Assembly: GCA_002868945.1 (NCBI GenBank)
Contig: PKTX01000032.1
Coordinates: 1 to 51,018 of the forward strand
Source of the DNA: Desulfobulbaceae bacterium
Lineage (GTDB): Bacteria; Desulfobacterota; Desulfobulbia; Desulfobulbales; SURF-16
Length of the DNA: 51,018 bases
Direction of reading: 5' to 3'
This document shows positions 1-8,734 of this stretch, piece by piece. The stretch's first letter is position 1; each line of letters opens with the position of its first letter. The position numbers and the translations under genes were made by a program. The notes under the pieces are model-generated. The model was not told the DNA's origin and did no database searches. It saw nothing but the letters and a program-made list of their open reading frames with translations.

Positions 1-193
1 TTGGGGCTTTTTTTTTTGCGTTGGTGAATTTTGTTCACTCTGGTATCTTTATGATGATTTTGAAGACTACAGGTGCGTCGCCAGCCCAAAAAGGAGGACG
101 TGACGAAATAGCCCGAGAAGGCCGATGCGTTTTTTGTTTTCCACCTTGCCTGCTTGCCCGATTCCCGCTTTAAAAGCGATTGCTTTCCATTTT
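1..193. other. Left-edge non-coding stretch
   Basis: No convincing gene is seen here. The window opens with a run of T that could be the tail of a terminator for a gene further left. An AGGAGG-like purine stretch near 90-98 is followed only by a GTG that meets a stop three codons later. Confidence 0.4.
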
Positions 194-562
194 ATGATGA
201 ACAAATTTTTGCTCTTGCTGACCTTTTTTCTCTGTATGGCGCCTGTAAGCTCCATGGCCGCTTCTTTTTATTCCGTGGATGGCGATAAGTATAGTGTGGA
301 ATACAACAGGCATGGCGCTGTCTTGACATCAGAGCACGAAAAGTATTTTCCGGAAAATGAGGGCAGTGATGAGATGAAAAAAGAGAAATTGTTGCTCTAC
401 CTTGGGGTGGAGTGTGATGCCTATTCGGAAAACTACGGCAACGGCACATGGTGGCAGTCACCCGGAGGCTTTGTTATTCGCTTTGAGCGCAAGGCCTTTG
501 GCTTTATTCGCCAGGAGTTGGCCATTGCCAATGAGGAAAAATGTCTGCTGCCTGTTGAGTGA
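194..562 (+). CDS. Small secreted protein of unknown function
   Basis: I do not recognise this family. Translation from the ATG at 194 (or the next ATG at 197) gives about 122 residues. They begin with a typical Sec signal peptide: basic start, leucine/phenylalanine-rich core, and a likely cleavage after SSMA near residue 22. The mature part is acidic and short (about 100 aa), with two cysteines (one before DAYSENYG, one before LLPVE) that could form a periplasmic disulfide. An upstream in-frame ATG at 125 would add a poor hydrophobic leader, so I prefer 194. No clear Shine-Dalgarno is visible. It stands alone, pointing towards a convergent redox gene, so context gives no function. Confidence 0.5.
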   Translation: MMNKFLLLLTFFLCMAPVSSMAASFYSVDGDKYSVEYNRHGAVLTSEHEKYFPENEGSDEMKKEKLLLYLGVECDAYSENYGNGTWWQSPGGFVIRFERKAFGFIRQELAIANEEKCLLPVE

Positions 563-848
563 TGCGGTTTTTGGCAAGCACTGCTCTCGGAATGGTGTCT
601 GGGGGCAATGTTGCGGCACGATCTGTCCTGCCGGCTGAAAAGGCATTGTGTCTCTGAAAAGTAATCTTTCTGCCTGCTAGAGGCGGCAGCGCCACGCCAC
701 AAGGGTGTCCCCCCCTTGGCCCCATTCTTTTTGTCTATCTCCTGTCTGATCATAACACCGAATCTGCGCCGGCATGCCTCTCTTTATCCACCACGATTAT
801 CCGCCGTTTTTCCCTACGTCAAGAGACCCTAAAGCGCTGCTGTGCTGA
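563..848. other. Convergent intergenic region, nothing recognised
   Basis: About 290 bases between two convergent genes. It contains C-rich and GC-rich stretches (around 670-720) but no clear hairpin-plus-T terminator, and no open frame with coding character. Confidence 0.35.
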
Positions 849-1334
849 CTATTTTTGGCGGTCGCGTAACCACTGTTCAATCTCCGCAGCAGTGGGCATT
901 CTACCCTGACAGAGGAGCTCGCCGTTAATCTTGACGGCTGGTGGAGTTATTACGCCGTGGCGCCATATTTCATCAAGGTCGAAAATCTTTTCAATGTCCG
1001 CCACCAGGTTCTGGCGCTGCAGGATGTCAAAGAGCATGGCGGCGAGCTGGTCGCAGGTCACGCAGCCGCTGCCGAACACACGGACTTCAAGGATATCACT
1101 GGTCAGCTCGGTGCCGCTGAGGCGGCGTTGATATTCCTGGCGCAGGGCCTGGCGATAGTCGGCCTCGGCCCTGGGCGGCACATAGTTCTTTCGGGAAATG
1201 GCCTGAAAGAGGAATTCCTCGGCTTGTTCAGGACTCATCTCTTCGCTGATCGCCTTTTGCATGGCAGGATCAAGGCCGATAAGCCCCACAGAGGTCTTGC
1301 CTATTTTCAGGAGTCGTTGTGGCGGAGTTTCCAT
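849..1334 (-). CDS. Thioredoxin-like small redox-disulfide protein with N-terminal extension
   Basis: The C-terminal half (about residues 83-161) looks like the small redox-active disulfide (thioredoxin_3 / MTH895-type) fold. It has a beta strand EVRVFGSG, then the motif CVTC followed by DQL, a helix, and a late cis-proline-like segment TPPAVKINGELL. The family acts as a thiol-disulfide exchanger in the cytoplasm. The first 80 residues form a separate helical extension (MQKAISEEMSPEQAEEFLF). That is unusual because typical family members are only about 75-80 residues. No signal peptide is present. The gene is 87 bp downstream of the helicase on the same strand and may be co-transcribed. The redox partner cannot be told from sequence. 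Confidence 0.72.
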   Translation of the reverse strand: METPPQRLLKIGKTSVGLIGLDPAMQKAISEEMSPEQAEEFLFQAISRKNYVPPRAEADYRQALRQEYQRRLSGTELTSDILEVRVFGSGCVTCDQLAAMLFDILQRQNLVADIEKIFDLDEIWRHGVITPPAVKINGELLCQGRMPTAAEIEQWLRDRQK

Positions 1335-1421
1335 AGTGGTAAATCAATCTCATATAGTTATGATCGGCCGACAGTGGCCGTGCACCTGCCTTTGCTATGC
1401 GGCACGGATTTTCAGAAGTGT

Positions 1422-4400
1422 TCAAAAAAGCTTGAGCTGAATGCCCTGCGGCCTTTTCTTTGTTGTTTTCCGGGGAGAAATCTCTTGTTTCGTAAAAAGA
1501 CCTTCGGGTATCTCTGCCAGAAAACGAGACGGCTGGCATTCATGGCCGTGCCTGTTCAGGCTTCTGCTTAAAAAAAGTTGTTCCTTGGCCCGGGTCATGG
1601 CCACATACAAGAGGCGCCGCTCCTCTTCAAGTTCGCTGGTGGCCGAGAGGTAGGGGCAGAGTCCCTCTTCAAGTCCGGCAATAAAGACCACCGGAAATTC
1701 CAACCCCTTGGCGCCATGCATGGTCATCAGGGACACCGCTTCGGCCCGGTCATCGTAGACCGTGGCCTCTGCATGCTTGAGCAGGTGATGGGCCACCGCA
1801 TCCATACCACCCAGGGCCCTGGCCAGGTTGATAAACCTGATGACCAGTTCGTGGTCAAGGTCAAGGCCGACAAAGTTGGCGACCTGGGCCAAGCCGTGGC
1901 TGGCATCCGTACCGGCGCCATTGCGGTAGAGCTCCAGCATTTCATGGAGGGCGGCAATCTTTTCCATGGCGGGTCGGGGGATCTCGATGTGGGCCAGTTC
2001 CTGCCAGATGTCATGGCTGGTAACCGGTAGCTTCTGTTCAAGAAGGTCCAGCGTGGTATGGCCGATACCGTTGAGGGCCCCGAACAGATGCAGGGAATCG
2101 GCCATGGTGGCCCGGCCGGTGGCCTCCAGAAGAAAATGGTAGAGAGGGCGAATTTCGGGCTGCAGGAAAAAGGGAGAGGCACCGCTCTGTTGAAAGGGGA
2201 TACCGCGCTCTTCAAGTTCGGCCGACAGGATGGCTGCCTGTCGGCCCATACGGAAGAGGATGGCGATATCCCGGAAGGTGAAGTTGCCGGCATTGATCTG
2301 ATCCACGGTCAGACTGTTGGTGCCGCCCACCAGGCGTTCTATGGTGCGGGCAATGAGTCGGCCCTCCTGTTGGCCATTCTTGCTGATCATCTGATGCAGG
2401 CTGCCGCCCTTCTTACGAGTGGCGCTGAGGTCGATTTCACTGCGCAGGCTGTTGTGGCGGATGAGGCTGCCGGCTGCCTTGAGAATCTCCGGACGATTGC
2501 GATAGTTGGTGGAGAGAGACAGGCTTCTGGCGTTTTTGCGCCGGTTGAACTGAAAAAAGAATTTCAGGTCACTGCCGCGAAAGCCGTAAATAGCCTGATC
2601 CGGATCGCCGATGGCAAAGACCTGGGCCGTGTCGGCCAGGGTGGTGACCAGCTCATACTGGGCCTGGTTAACATCCTGGAATTCATCCACCAGCAGGTAG
2701 TGTACGGCGTTGCTCACCATTTTTTTGAAATCAGGGTCGTGCAGGCAGACGAGAAAGGTGGGGATGATGCCGTCCAGGTCCACAGCCACCAAGGACTCGA
2801 GGTGGGCGAGGTAGCTCTGCACCTGCGGTGAGGGCGGCAATGCCTGCTGCCGGGTGGTGTGGGCATGGAAATGGTTGGTGATCTCCGCCCTGATCCGACT
2901 ACGCTCTTGGCGATTCAAGGTGGCAAAGAGCTGCTTGAGTACAAGCTCTCGGCTTTCGTTGCCGATGACGGTGAGCTCCGGTTGCGCCTGGCGCAGCCAG
3001 TGCAGACAGAAGGTATGGAAGGTGCCGCTGAAGATGGGCTGGACCGTTTCAGCCAGTTTGGCGGTTAGGCGTTCACGGATTTCCCGAGCAGCCTTGTTGG
3101 TAAAGGTGATGGCAAAGAGGTGCTCCGGTGCCAGACCCCCTGCCAGCAGGCGGGCCATGCGCTCCACCATGGTATAGGTCTTGCCGCTGCCTGGTCCGGC
3201 TGCGACAATAATCTGCGGGGCACGGCTGGCAATGGCCTCTTGCTGCTGGCTGTTGAGTTGCGGTGCTGCCGTTGCGGTAGTATTTGTGGCTGGTGCGCAA
3301 GGGGCAGGAGGGGTCGAGAGGGGCCGGCCGGCCGCTGGTTTTCGATTCTTGCGCCGCACCTTTTGGTCGGCAAAGAGGGATTGAGCACCACTGAGCTGCT
3401 TGATCTCCTGTTCTTCAAAGACATGGATGACACCGAACTGGCCGTCAAAACCGGCCTGTCTGATCACCTCCCCGGCCCGCATCCTTTTGATCGCCTCACC
3501 CAGCAGGCTGGAGTCGTGGCTGATCTCTTCAATGGGGATGTCACGCAACAGACTGAACTCAGAACCGAACTTGCCGATAAGGCGACTGTATTGGGTCAGC
3601 ACGGTTTTGCTGCCGGGGCCGACGCCAAGGATCTCGGCGAGGATCTCCGGCAGGGGGATGAGGCTTTCAAAGAGAGGGCTGTCCTCTGGCAAGAGGGGGC
3701 GGCTGCGGTCGGCCAGCTCCATGACCCGGTGGTTGACCCCCACGGTGAGGGGTTTACCACAGACCGGACAGATGTTGTCATGGCGGCGGGTGGTGATGGG
3801 GTCGAAACAGACACCACACTTACGATGGCCGTCATGGTGGTATTTGCCCTCCTCCGGATAAAATTCAATGGTGCCGGTAAAGCCGCGGCTCGGATCGGCC
3901 ATGGCCCGACGGATGGCGGCAAAAGAGAGTTCGCAGCTCAGCAGGTTGGCCTCCCGGCCCAACTTGGCCGGTGAGTGACAGTCGGAGTTTGAGATCAGGG
4001 TGAAGCGGTCCAGGGCCGAGATCAGCCGATTCATATCCGGATCAGAGGAGAGTCCGGTTTCCAGGGCAAAGATGTGGTCGCTGAGGTCACCAAAACACTC
4101 CTCAATGGAATCAAAACCGGACTTGGAGCCAAAGAGGGAGAACCAGGGGGTCCAGATATGGGCCGGTACCAGAAAACCATCAGGGATATCCTCCAGGACG
4201 ATTTCCAGCAGATCATGGGCATCAAGGCCGAGGATGGGGCGACCGTCCGACTGGATGTTGCCGATGGCGGCCAGACGGGCATTAAAGGCCCGGGCCGAGG
4301 CCAGGTCCGGACAGAAGATGATATTGTGGATCTTGCGCACCTTGCCGTGCCGTTTGTAGATGGAGCTGATCTCGGCGGTGAGCATGAAACGGACGTCAAG

Positions 4401-4670
4401 GGGGGCGGGCGATGTGTCGGGCAGGGCCAGCGGCACGGCCTGATTCTTCAGTCTGAACAGACCCTGTTCGGCCGGGGTGAGTTGTTCTTCCAGGGCGGCG
4501 AACCACTCCGGATGGGTGAAGTCACCGGTGCCGATGAGATGAATGCCCTTGACCCGGGCCCAGGCCGTCAGGCCGGCAAGATCGGATTTTTTACTGGTGG
4601 CCCTGGAGTAGGGGGAGTGAATATGGAGATCGGCGATAAAATTCACGGCTGATCGTTTCCTTTTTGACAT
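1422..4670 (-). CDS. EndoQ-like PHP nuclease fused to UvrD/PcrA-family helicase
   Basis: A 1082-residue two-part protein. Residues about 10-430 resemble endonuclease Q, which nicks DNA 5' of deaminated bases. This part has PHP metal-site motifs (DLHIHSPYS near 14, GTGDFTH near 47, SNSDCHSP near 227) and a four-cysteine zinc ribbon (Cys 285, 288, 301, 304). After a Pro/Ala-rich linker (about 440-475) comes a complete SF1A helicase: Walker A GPGSGKT near 492, FHTFCLHWLR, DEFQD box, GDPDQAIYGFRGSD, NYRNRPEIL, TMHGAKGLEFPVVF and LLYVAMTRAKEQ. The ATG at 4670 is chosen because upstream in-frame codons reach only a TTG at 4715 and the extra 15 residues look non-coding. The expected role is repair of deaminated DNA coupled to unwinding; the coupling is inference from the fusion. 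Confidence 0.9.
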   Translation of the reverse strand: MSKRKRSAVNFIADLHIHSPYSRATSKKSDLAGLTAWARVKGIHLIGTGDFTHPEWFAALEEQLTPAEQGLFRLKNQAVPLALPDTSPAPLDVRFMLTAEISSIYKRHGKVRKIHNIIFCPDLASARAFNARLAAIGNIQSDGRPILGLDAHDLLEIVLEDIPDGFLVPAHIWTPWFSLFGSKSGFDSIEECFGDLSDHIFALETGLSSDPDMNRLISALDRFTLISNSDCHSPAKLGREANLLSCELSFAAIRRAMADPSRGFTGTIEFYPEEGKYHHDGHRKCGVCFDPITTRRHDNICPVCGKPLTVGVNHRVMELADRSRPLLPEDSPLFESLIPLPEILAEILGVGPGSKTVLTQYSRLIGKFGSEFSLLRDIPIEEISHDSSLLGEAIKRMRAGEVIRQAGFDGQFGVIHVFEEQEIKQLSGAQSLFADQKVRRKNRKPAAGRPLSTPPAPCAPATNTTATAAPQLNSQQQEAIASRAPQIIVAAGPGSGKTYTMVERMARLLAGGLAPEHLFAITFTNKAAREIRERLTAKLAETVQPIFSGTFHTFCLHWLRQAQPELTVIGNESRELVLKQLFATLNRQERSRIRAEITNHFHAHTTRQQALPPSPQVQSYLAHLESLVAVDLDGIIPTFLVCLHDPDFKKMVSNAVHYLLVDEFQDVNQAQYELVTTLADTAQVFAIGDPDQAIYGFRGSDLKFFFQFNRRKNARSLSLSTNYRNRPEILKAAGSLIRHNSLRSEIDLSATRKKGGSLHQMISKNGQQEGRLIARTIERLVGGTNSLTVDQINAGNFTFRDIAILFRMGRQAAILSAELEERGIPFQQSGASPFFLQPEIRPLYHFLLEATGRATMADSLHLFGALNGIGHTTLDLLEQKLPVTSHDIWQELAHIEIPRPAMEKIAALHEMLELYRNGAGTDASHGLAQVANFVGLDLDHELVIRFINLARALGGMDAVAHHLLKHAEATVYDDRAEAVSLMTMHGAKGLEFPVVFIAGLEEGLCPYLSATSELEEERRLLYVAMTRAKEQLFLSRSLNRHGHECQPSRFLAEIPEGLFTKQEISPRKTTKKRPQGIQLKLF

Positions 4671-4738
4671 TTGGCAGGGGCATAAGTAAAGTGCATCGTA
4701 TATGAAAAAGGGCAAAAAAGATAGCCTCTTTCCCCTTG

Positions 4739-4900
4739 AAGGGTATCGTTGAATAATGAGCTATTTGGGTTGCGTTTGCGAAGTATGGAAAATAAAAAGC
4801 GCGCCCCGTAAAGAAGTGCCCTTGGGGTGCAGCATGTTGAACAGATGTGAGCGTTTTTATTTTCATAGCGATGAAGAAATCGACCAAAAGGGTAATCCCA
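4739..4900 (-). repeat. Repeat family A, degenerate copy
   Basis: The left end reads AAGGGTATCGTTGAATAATG, close to the AAGGGT(G/A)TCTTGAATAATT end of other family A copies. The interior carries the reverse complement of the family segment CTGCACCCCAAGGGCAC. The right end is too degraded to place. It lies in the leader between the helicase fusion and the next plus-strand gene. Confidence 0.55.
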
Positions 4901-4964
4901 ACTTTCCGACTTGTGCTATCTTGTCGATAGCGTGTCAGTTAATGGTGGCAGGCTGAAGTTTCTT

Positions 4965-5045
4965 CCAAGATGCCGGAATTCAGCAATCAGAAGATGGATG
5001 TTTTAGATTTTCTCCTGACGCCTGAATTCTCTTGAATCGCAAGTG
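4965..5045 (+). repeat. Repeat family B, truncated copy
   Basis: It contains AAGATGCCGGAATTC and TTTTCTCCTGACGCCTGAAT followed by TCTCTTGAATCGCAAG. These match the first two thirds of the copies at 23655, 37802 (reverse) and 46650. The terminal TCAACT hairpin of the family is missing. Confidence 0.55.
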
Positions 5046-5160
5046 CGAATTCCTCCTGTTGCCGTCATCGACGGCGAGGGTGGTTGCTCCCGGCTGAGGC
5101 CGGGCGAGGCTGCTCCTTATCATGATCCGGCAGATCCCCATTTTTTTCCATGCTCAAGTA
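5046..5160. other. Spacer with two strong hairpins
   Basis: Two compact inverted repeats sit between repeat copies: GCCGTC-ATC-GACGGC (near 5060-5074) and CCCGGC-TGAG-GCCGGG (near 5089-5104). Neither has a T-tract directly after it, so I do not call a terminator. They may be remnants of other repeats. Confidence 0.4.
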
Positions 5161-5304
5161 AAGGGTGTCTTGAATAATTAGATTTTTCGTTCAAGATCAA
5201 GGCATGCGAAAAAAATAAGCGCAGGCATATATTTGATATTCCGAGCATTATTTTTTGAGTATAACGCAGAGATTGGACGAAAAAGCAATTGTTCAAGATA
5301 GCCT
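5161..5304 (-). repeat. Repeat family A, short copy with both ends
   Basis: One end is AAGGGTGTCTTGAATAATTA and the other is CAATTGTTCAAGATAGCCT, matching the two ends of the 221-bp copy at 22658-22878 in reverse orientation. The 144-bp length implies an internal deletion. Its right edge is only 15 bases before the start codon at 5320, so the element forms most of that gene's leader. Confidence 0.8.
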
Positions 5305-5319
5305 AAAGAAGGTGCAGGT

Positions 5320-6237
5320 ATGACAGAAGCTGTTGATGTGTTGATTATCGGGGCCGGTCCTGCCGGCTTGCAGGCCGCGGTCCATGCCGTGCGGAAGAAG
5401 ACCTCGGTGGTTGTTATCGGTCGTCCGGAACGCAGCGCCATCTACCGAGCCCATGTGGAAAACTACCTCTGCGTTGACGGCGTCAGCGAGGGTCATGCAA
5501 TGATAGAAACGGGGGTCGCCCAGGCCACCCGTTTCGGGGCCAGACTCATTGAGGAGGATGTCCTGCAGGTGGAGGCCGCTGAAGACGGCACCTTCCTGGT
5601 GCGCTCGGAGGGTAAAAAATTTCTGGCCACAAGCCTGATCATTGCCATCGGCACGGCCAAAAAGAAGCTGCGCGTTGCTGGGGAAAAGGAGTTGGCCGGC
5701 AGAGGAGTCAGCTACTGTGTGGACTGCGACTGTAATTTTTACCGCAATGCCAAGGTGGCGGTGGTGGGGAACGAGAGTGCGGCTGTGGATGGCGCCATCA
5801 CCCTGACTAACTACGCCTCTGAGGTTACCCTGATCTGCAAGGAGCTCCTTGTCTCGGAGGCCATGCAGCAGCGTCTGGCCGAAAGTGGCGTCACAGTCAG
5901 GCATGATACCTGGGTCAAGGAGATTGTCGGTGAAAATGCGGTGACCGCAGTGGTGCTGGAGGATGACTCCACCCTGGAGGTGGATGGCGTTTTTGTTGAG
6001 CTGGGTTCCAAGGGGCCCATGGAACTGGCCACAGCCCTGGGGGTTCAGCTGGATATGGAGACCTTCAGCTATATAGACACCAATAAAAAAATGGAAACCA
6101 ATATTGCCGGGGTCTATGCGGCCGGTGATGTTGCCGGACAGCCCTTTCAGATGGCCAAGGCCGTCGGGGATGGCTGTGTAGCCGGTTGGGAAGCGGCCAA
6201 CTATGTCAAAAAAATGAAGCGCCAGCAGGGCGAGTAG
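5320..6237 (+). CDS. Thioredoxin-reductase-like FAD/NAD(P) oxidoreductase
   Basis: A 305-aa flavoprotein of the TrxB family. It has an N-terminal FAD-binding GAGPAGLQAA (11-20), a redox-active CVDC (Cys133, Cys136; a third Cys at 138) in the usual central position, an NAD(P) site VAVVGNESAAVDGA (147-159), and the C-terminal FAD motif GVYAAGDVAGQPF. Classic TrxB has CATC; CVDC plus the extra Cys, and the lack of a canonical NADPH-ribose phosphate basic motif, suggest a divergent member that could use another donor or partner. The start is an ATG with AAGAAGG upstream. tadA follows after six bases, so the two are probably one transcript. It would be cytoplasmic and reduce a thioredoxin or similar protein. 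Confidence 0.85.
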   Translation: MTEAVDVLIIGAGPAGLQAAVHAVRKKTSVVVIGRPERSAIYRAHVENYLCVDGVSEGHAMIETGVAQATRFGARLIEEDVLQVEAAEDGTFLVRSEGKKFLATSLIIAIGTAKKKLRVAGEKELAGRGVSYCVDCDCNFYRNAKVAVVGNESAAVDGAITLTNYASEVTLICKELLVSEAMQQRLAESGVTVRHDTWVKEIVGENAVTAVVLEDDSTLEVDGVFVELGSKGPMELATALGVQLDMETFSYIDTNKKMETNIAGVYAAGDVAGQPFQMAKAVGDGCVAGWEAANYVKKMKRQQGE

Positions 6238-6243
6238 TCTCAG

Positions 6244-6732
6244 ATGGCTCTGTCGCTTTCTGCACACGTCTCTGTTGATGAGGCGTGCATGGCCCTGGCC
6301 CTGCAAGAGGCGGAGAAGGCGGCCCGGCGCGGTGAGGTGCCCATTGGTGCCGTTTTGGTGGGGGCTGACGGTGAAATTCTGGCCCGGGCCGGTAACAGCC
6401 CCATTGCGATGCATGATCCCACGGCCCATGCCGAGATTCTTGTCTTGCGGGCTGCGGCCCATAAGCTTGGCAATTACCGTCTTGCCGGGACCACCCTATA
6501 TGTCACCCTGGAGCCGTGTGTGATGTGCGCCGGCGCTCTGGTTCAGGCCCGGGTGGCTCGACTGGTCTATGGCGCTGATGATCCTAAGGCCGGCGGCATG
6601 GTATCCTGTTATCATGTCGGCAGTGATGCACTTCTCAACCATAGTCTGGCGGTGGAGGGAGGTGTTCTGGCCGAGCCGGCCAGCGCCCTGCTCAAGGATT
6701 TCTTCAAGAAGAAACGGCGAAAATCCTGCTGA
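6244..6732 (+). CDS. tadA: tRNA-specific adenosine deaminase
   Basis: A 162-aa protein of normal TadA length. It converts the wobble adenosine of tRNA-Arg(ACG) to inosine. The zinc-deaminase signature is complete: HAE (His62, catalytic Glu64) and PCVMC (Cys92, Cys95), with the flanking LAGTTLYVTLEP and the conserved ARVARLVYGADDPKAGG. The first ~15 residues before CMALALQEAEKAA are extra and weakly conserved, so initiation could be slightly later. It follows the flavoprotein by six bases and ends before a strong hairpin terminator. Confidence 0.95.
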   Translation: MALSLSAHVSVDEACMALALQEAEKAARRGEVPIGAVLVGADGEILARAGNSPIAMHDPTAHAEILVLRAAAHKLGNYRLAGTTLYVTLEPCVMCAGALVQARVARLVYGADDPKAGGMVSCYHVGSDALLNHSLAVEGGVLAEPASALLKDFFKKKRRKSC

Positions 6733-6802
6733 TTCGTGGTTTGTCGTTATCTCATATTTATAATGGCATGGACTCTGAGTCATTGGCTGTTGCCCGGCCA
6801 TA

Positions 6803-6842
6803 AAAAAAACGGCGTGACCTTTGTTGGTCGCGCCGTTTTTTT
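6803..6842. terminator. Bidirectional rho-independent terminator
   Basis: Stem GGCGTGACC (6811-6819), loop TTTGTT, stem GGTCGCGCC (6826-6834), with A-tract before and T-tract after (6835-6842). The only imperfect pair is one G-T. It lies between tadA (+) and the seven-haem cytochrome gene (-) and can serve both. Confidence 0.93.
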
Positions 6843-6965
6843 ATGGCCTCTTGGAATGAGTCGATTTCCGCCGGTTTGACAAAAAAAAGAGGCGGCAAGC
6901 CGGCGTCGTGCACGTGGTGGCGGCATCAGCGCCGCTTGGTTGGGTCGACCGGGGGCAGGGTCGTG

Positions 6966-8144
6966 TTAATCATCCTTGGTGGTATGACAGGTAAAGCACC
7001 CCGTATTGATGTCGCCGCTGTTGTGGGCGTTCATGCTGCTGTAGTCCCAGCGTAACATGTCGGGGTAGGGACTGGCATGGGCCATGTGGCAGGAGAGGCA
7101 GGTCACCACGTCTGTGCCTGGCGTAACGCTGCTGGACGGTGCGTCAGGTACTGTGGTGCGGCCTATGGGGGCTTCAACGCTGTAGGTTGTATAATGCTGA
7201 TACTCGTCACGATCCGGCAGCACCATGTCGGTGGGGTGACGAATAAAAGGTGAGACGATGTCTGTACCGACGCCATCGCTGTCACTGGTGGTCAGGGTGT
7301 GGAAGTTGCCGTGGCAGGTGGCGCAGAAGCCGCTGATTGTCTGGTTGGGAGGTGAGACCCCGTTGCTGCCGTGGCAGCTTGTTGTGCCGCAGCCCAGGGT
7401 CATGGGGGTGGTGGCGCCGTAATATTCGTTGTGGCTTTCCGCACTGATATTTTGCCATCTATCCAGCTGATTTTCGTACCCCTTGACGCCCACCAGAAAA
7501 CGGTAACTGTTTTCAACCGTGTCCGCCACGGTGAGCTTGCCCTCCACATTGTTGTGATGGGCTCCTGACATGGCGGCCACATCGGTGGGCGACCCCTCTG
7601 TATAACGGTAGCCGTGACAGCCATTCATGCCGGCGCAGGTCAGGTTTGAGGCGTTGACGATATAATCTTCATGGAATGATTGCTTGATGCCGCCGGGCAG
7701 GACATTGTCCAGGGTTTGTTCGATGAATTCTGTGCCAAGGTCAATGACATTGTGGCCATGGCTGTCGGCCGCAACTCCTTTCAGACCGGTGATATAGGCG
7801 AAGTTTCCTGCTGCCAGATCGCCGCTTGCGTCGGTATGCATAACCTGGGGGATGTGGCTGCCGTTATTTTCAAGAATCTTGGCAACGCCGGCCTGACCGT
7901 GGCAGCCCAGGCAGTCGCTGCGCAGCAGGTTGCGTTCCTGGGTGGCGCTGCTGTCAAACTGCATGGAGGCACCCTGCTGGCTGTTATGCATGGTATGGCA
8001 ATTGCTGCATAGTCCGGTAATTCTTGCCCAGGTCGAAGTGGCCGGTGTCAAAAGAAGGCAAATGATTGCGGCCTGGCTGAGCCGGATAAAGGCGCGGGCT
8101 GATTTTTTTTGCGGGTGGTGGATGTGTTTTTTGGGCACAGGCAT
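6966..8144 (-). CDS. Periplasmic seven-haem c-type cytochrome with atypical haem sites
   Basis: A 392-aa exported protein. The N-terminus is basic with a hydrophobic core ([10 protein letters not shown]) and a likely cleavage near residue 40. Haem-binding motifs: CSNCH (46-50), CLGCH (78-82), a CX5CH (170-177), a CX4CH (252-258), CATCH (274-278), CLSCH (349-353) and CFTCH (383-387). Several are followed by MAH or MH, which resembles the doubled-CXXCH cytochrome families. Such proteins carry electrons in the periplasm or to outer-membrane partners. The CX5CH is a very rare spacing and may or may not bind haem. The gene is monocistronic, facing the tadA terminator. No membrane anchor is seen after the signal peptide. 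Family assignment is broad. Confidence 0.88.
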   Translation of the reverse strand: MPVPKKHIHHPQKKSARAFIRLSQAAIICLLLTPATSTWARITGLCSNCHTMHNSQQGASMQFDSSATQERNLLRSDCLGCHGQAGVAKILENNGSHIPQVMHTDASGDLAAGNFAYITGLKGVAADSHGHNVIDLGTEFIEQTLDNVLPGGIKQSFHEDYIVNASNLTCAGMNGCHGYRYTEGSPTDVAAMSGAHHNNVEGKLTVADTVENSYRFLVGVKGYENQLDRWQNISAESHNEYYGATTPMTLGCGTTSCHGSNGVSPPNQTISGFCATCHGNFHTLTTSDSDGVGTDIVSPFIRHPTDMVLPDRDEYQHYTTYSVEAPIGRTTVPDAPSSSVTPGTDVVTCLSCHMAHASPYPDMLRWDYSSMNAHNSGDINTGCFTCHTTKDD

Positions 8145-8504
8145 AACCAGCTGGTTGAGGTAAGGGGTGGTTTTGGCTATTAATATTCTTTAAATATAGC
8201 ATATTTCGTGCCAAAACCTCAGGTAAAAGGCTGAAGCCGTTCTGGTGCTGCCCTGGTGCGACATTTTGTCATTTCTGACATGATGGAACGCCGGCTGAAA
8301 ACGACCAGGATCTGGTGAGTTGTTCTGTGCCGACGGCCAGTTTCTGGTGGGAGGAAAGGGGGGCGAATTTTTTATGTGAAAGTGTAGCATTCTGTCGCAC
8401 TGTGACTATTTGCCATATTCTCAAGCATGCTGATGGGTGCTAGGTTAATATTCGGCCAAGCAAGATGTACTGTTTTGTGACCATGGGGAGAGGGTTGCAT
8501 CTCT
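8145..8504. other. Leader and promoter region of the seven-haem cytochrome
   Basis: AT-rich sequence near 8180-8215 (upstream on the minus strand) probably holds the cytochrome promoter, but no clean -35/-10 pair could be fixed. I looked for a c-di-GMP-I (GEMM) riboswitch core and did not find it. Confidence 0.35.
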
Positions 8505-8650
8505 ATGCCATCTTGAATAATTGCTGTTTTGTTCGATTTTTTTGTCGCTACGAAAATAAAAATCCTCACATATGCTCGATATGCTGCGGTTTTTATTTTC
8601 TATGCTCCTAAAACTCAAGCAAGATATCTAATTATTCAAGATACCCTTTA
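8505..8650 (+). repeat. Repeat family A, copy with both ends
   Basis: The left end is ATCTTGAATAATTGC (from 8510) and the right end AATTATTCAAGATACCCTTT (8630-8649), so the ends are inverted repeats. The interior is diverged and has lost the GGAGTCTC hairpin. It lies about 85 bases upstream of the split-Soret cytochrome gene. Confidence 0.75.
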
Positions 8651-8734
8651 GTAAATGCATTTTGCTTACCATGAGCAACCACCTGACAAAGTGGGTGGCT
8701 TATTATTACCCTTATACAGAGAGGATGGGGAAGC

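Noticed and set aside
3120-3974. Long plus-strand frames opposite the helicase, PFOR and other large genes
   Set aside because: They are antisense shadows of GC-rich coding regions; the minus-strand frames carry the recognisable domains.
8145-8734. c-di-GMP-I (GEMM) riboswitch before the cytochrome genes
   Set aside because: The conserved GGCAAACC and ACGCAAAGCC-type core elements are not found on either strand.
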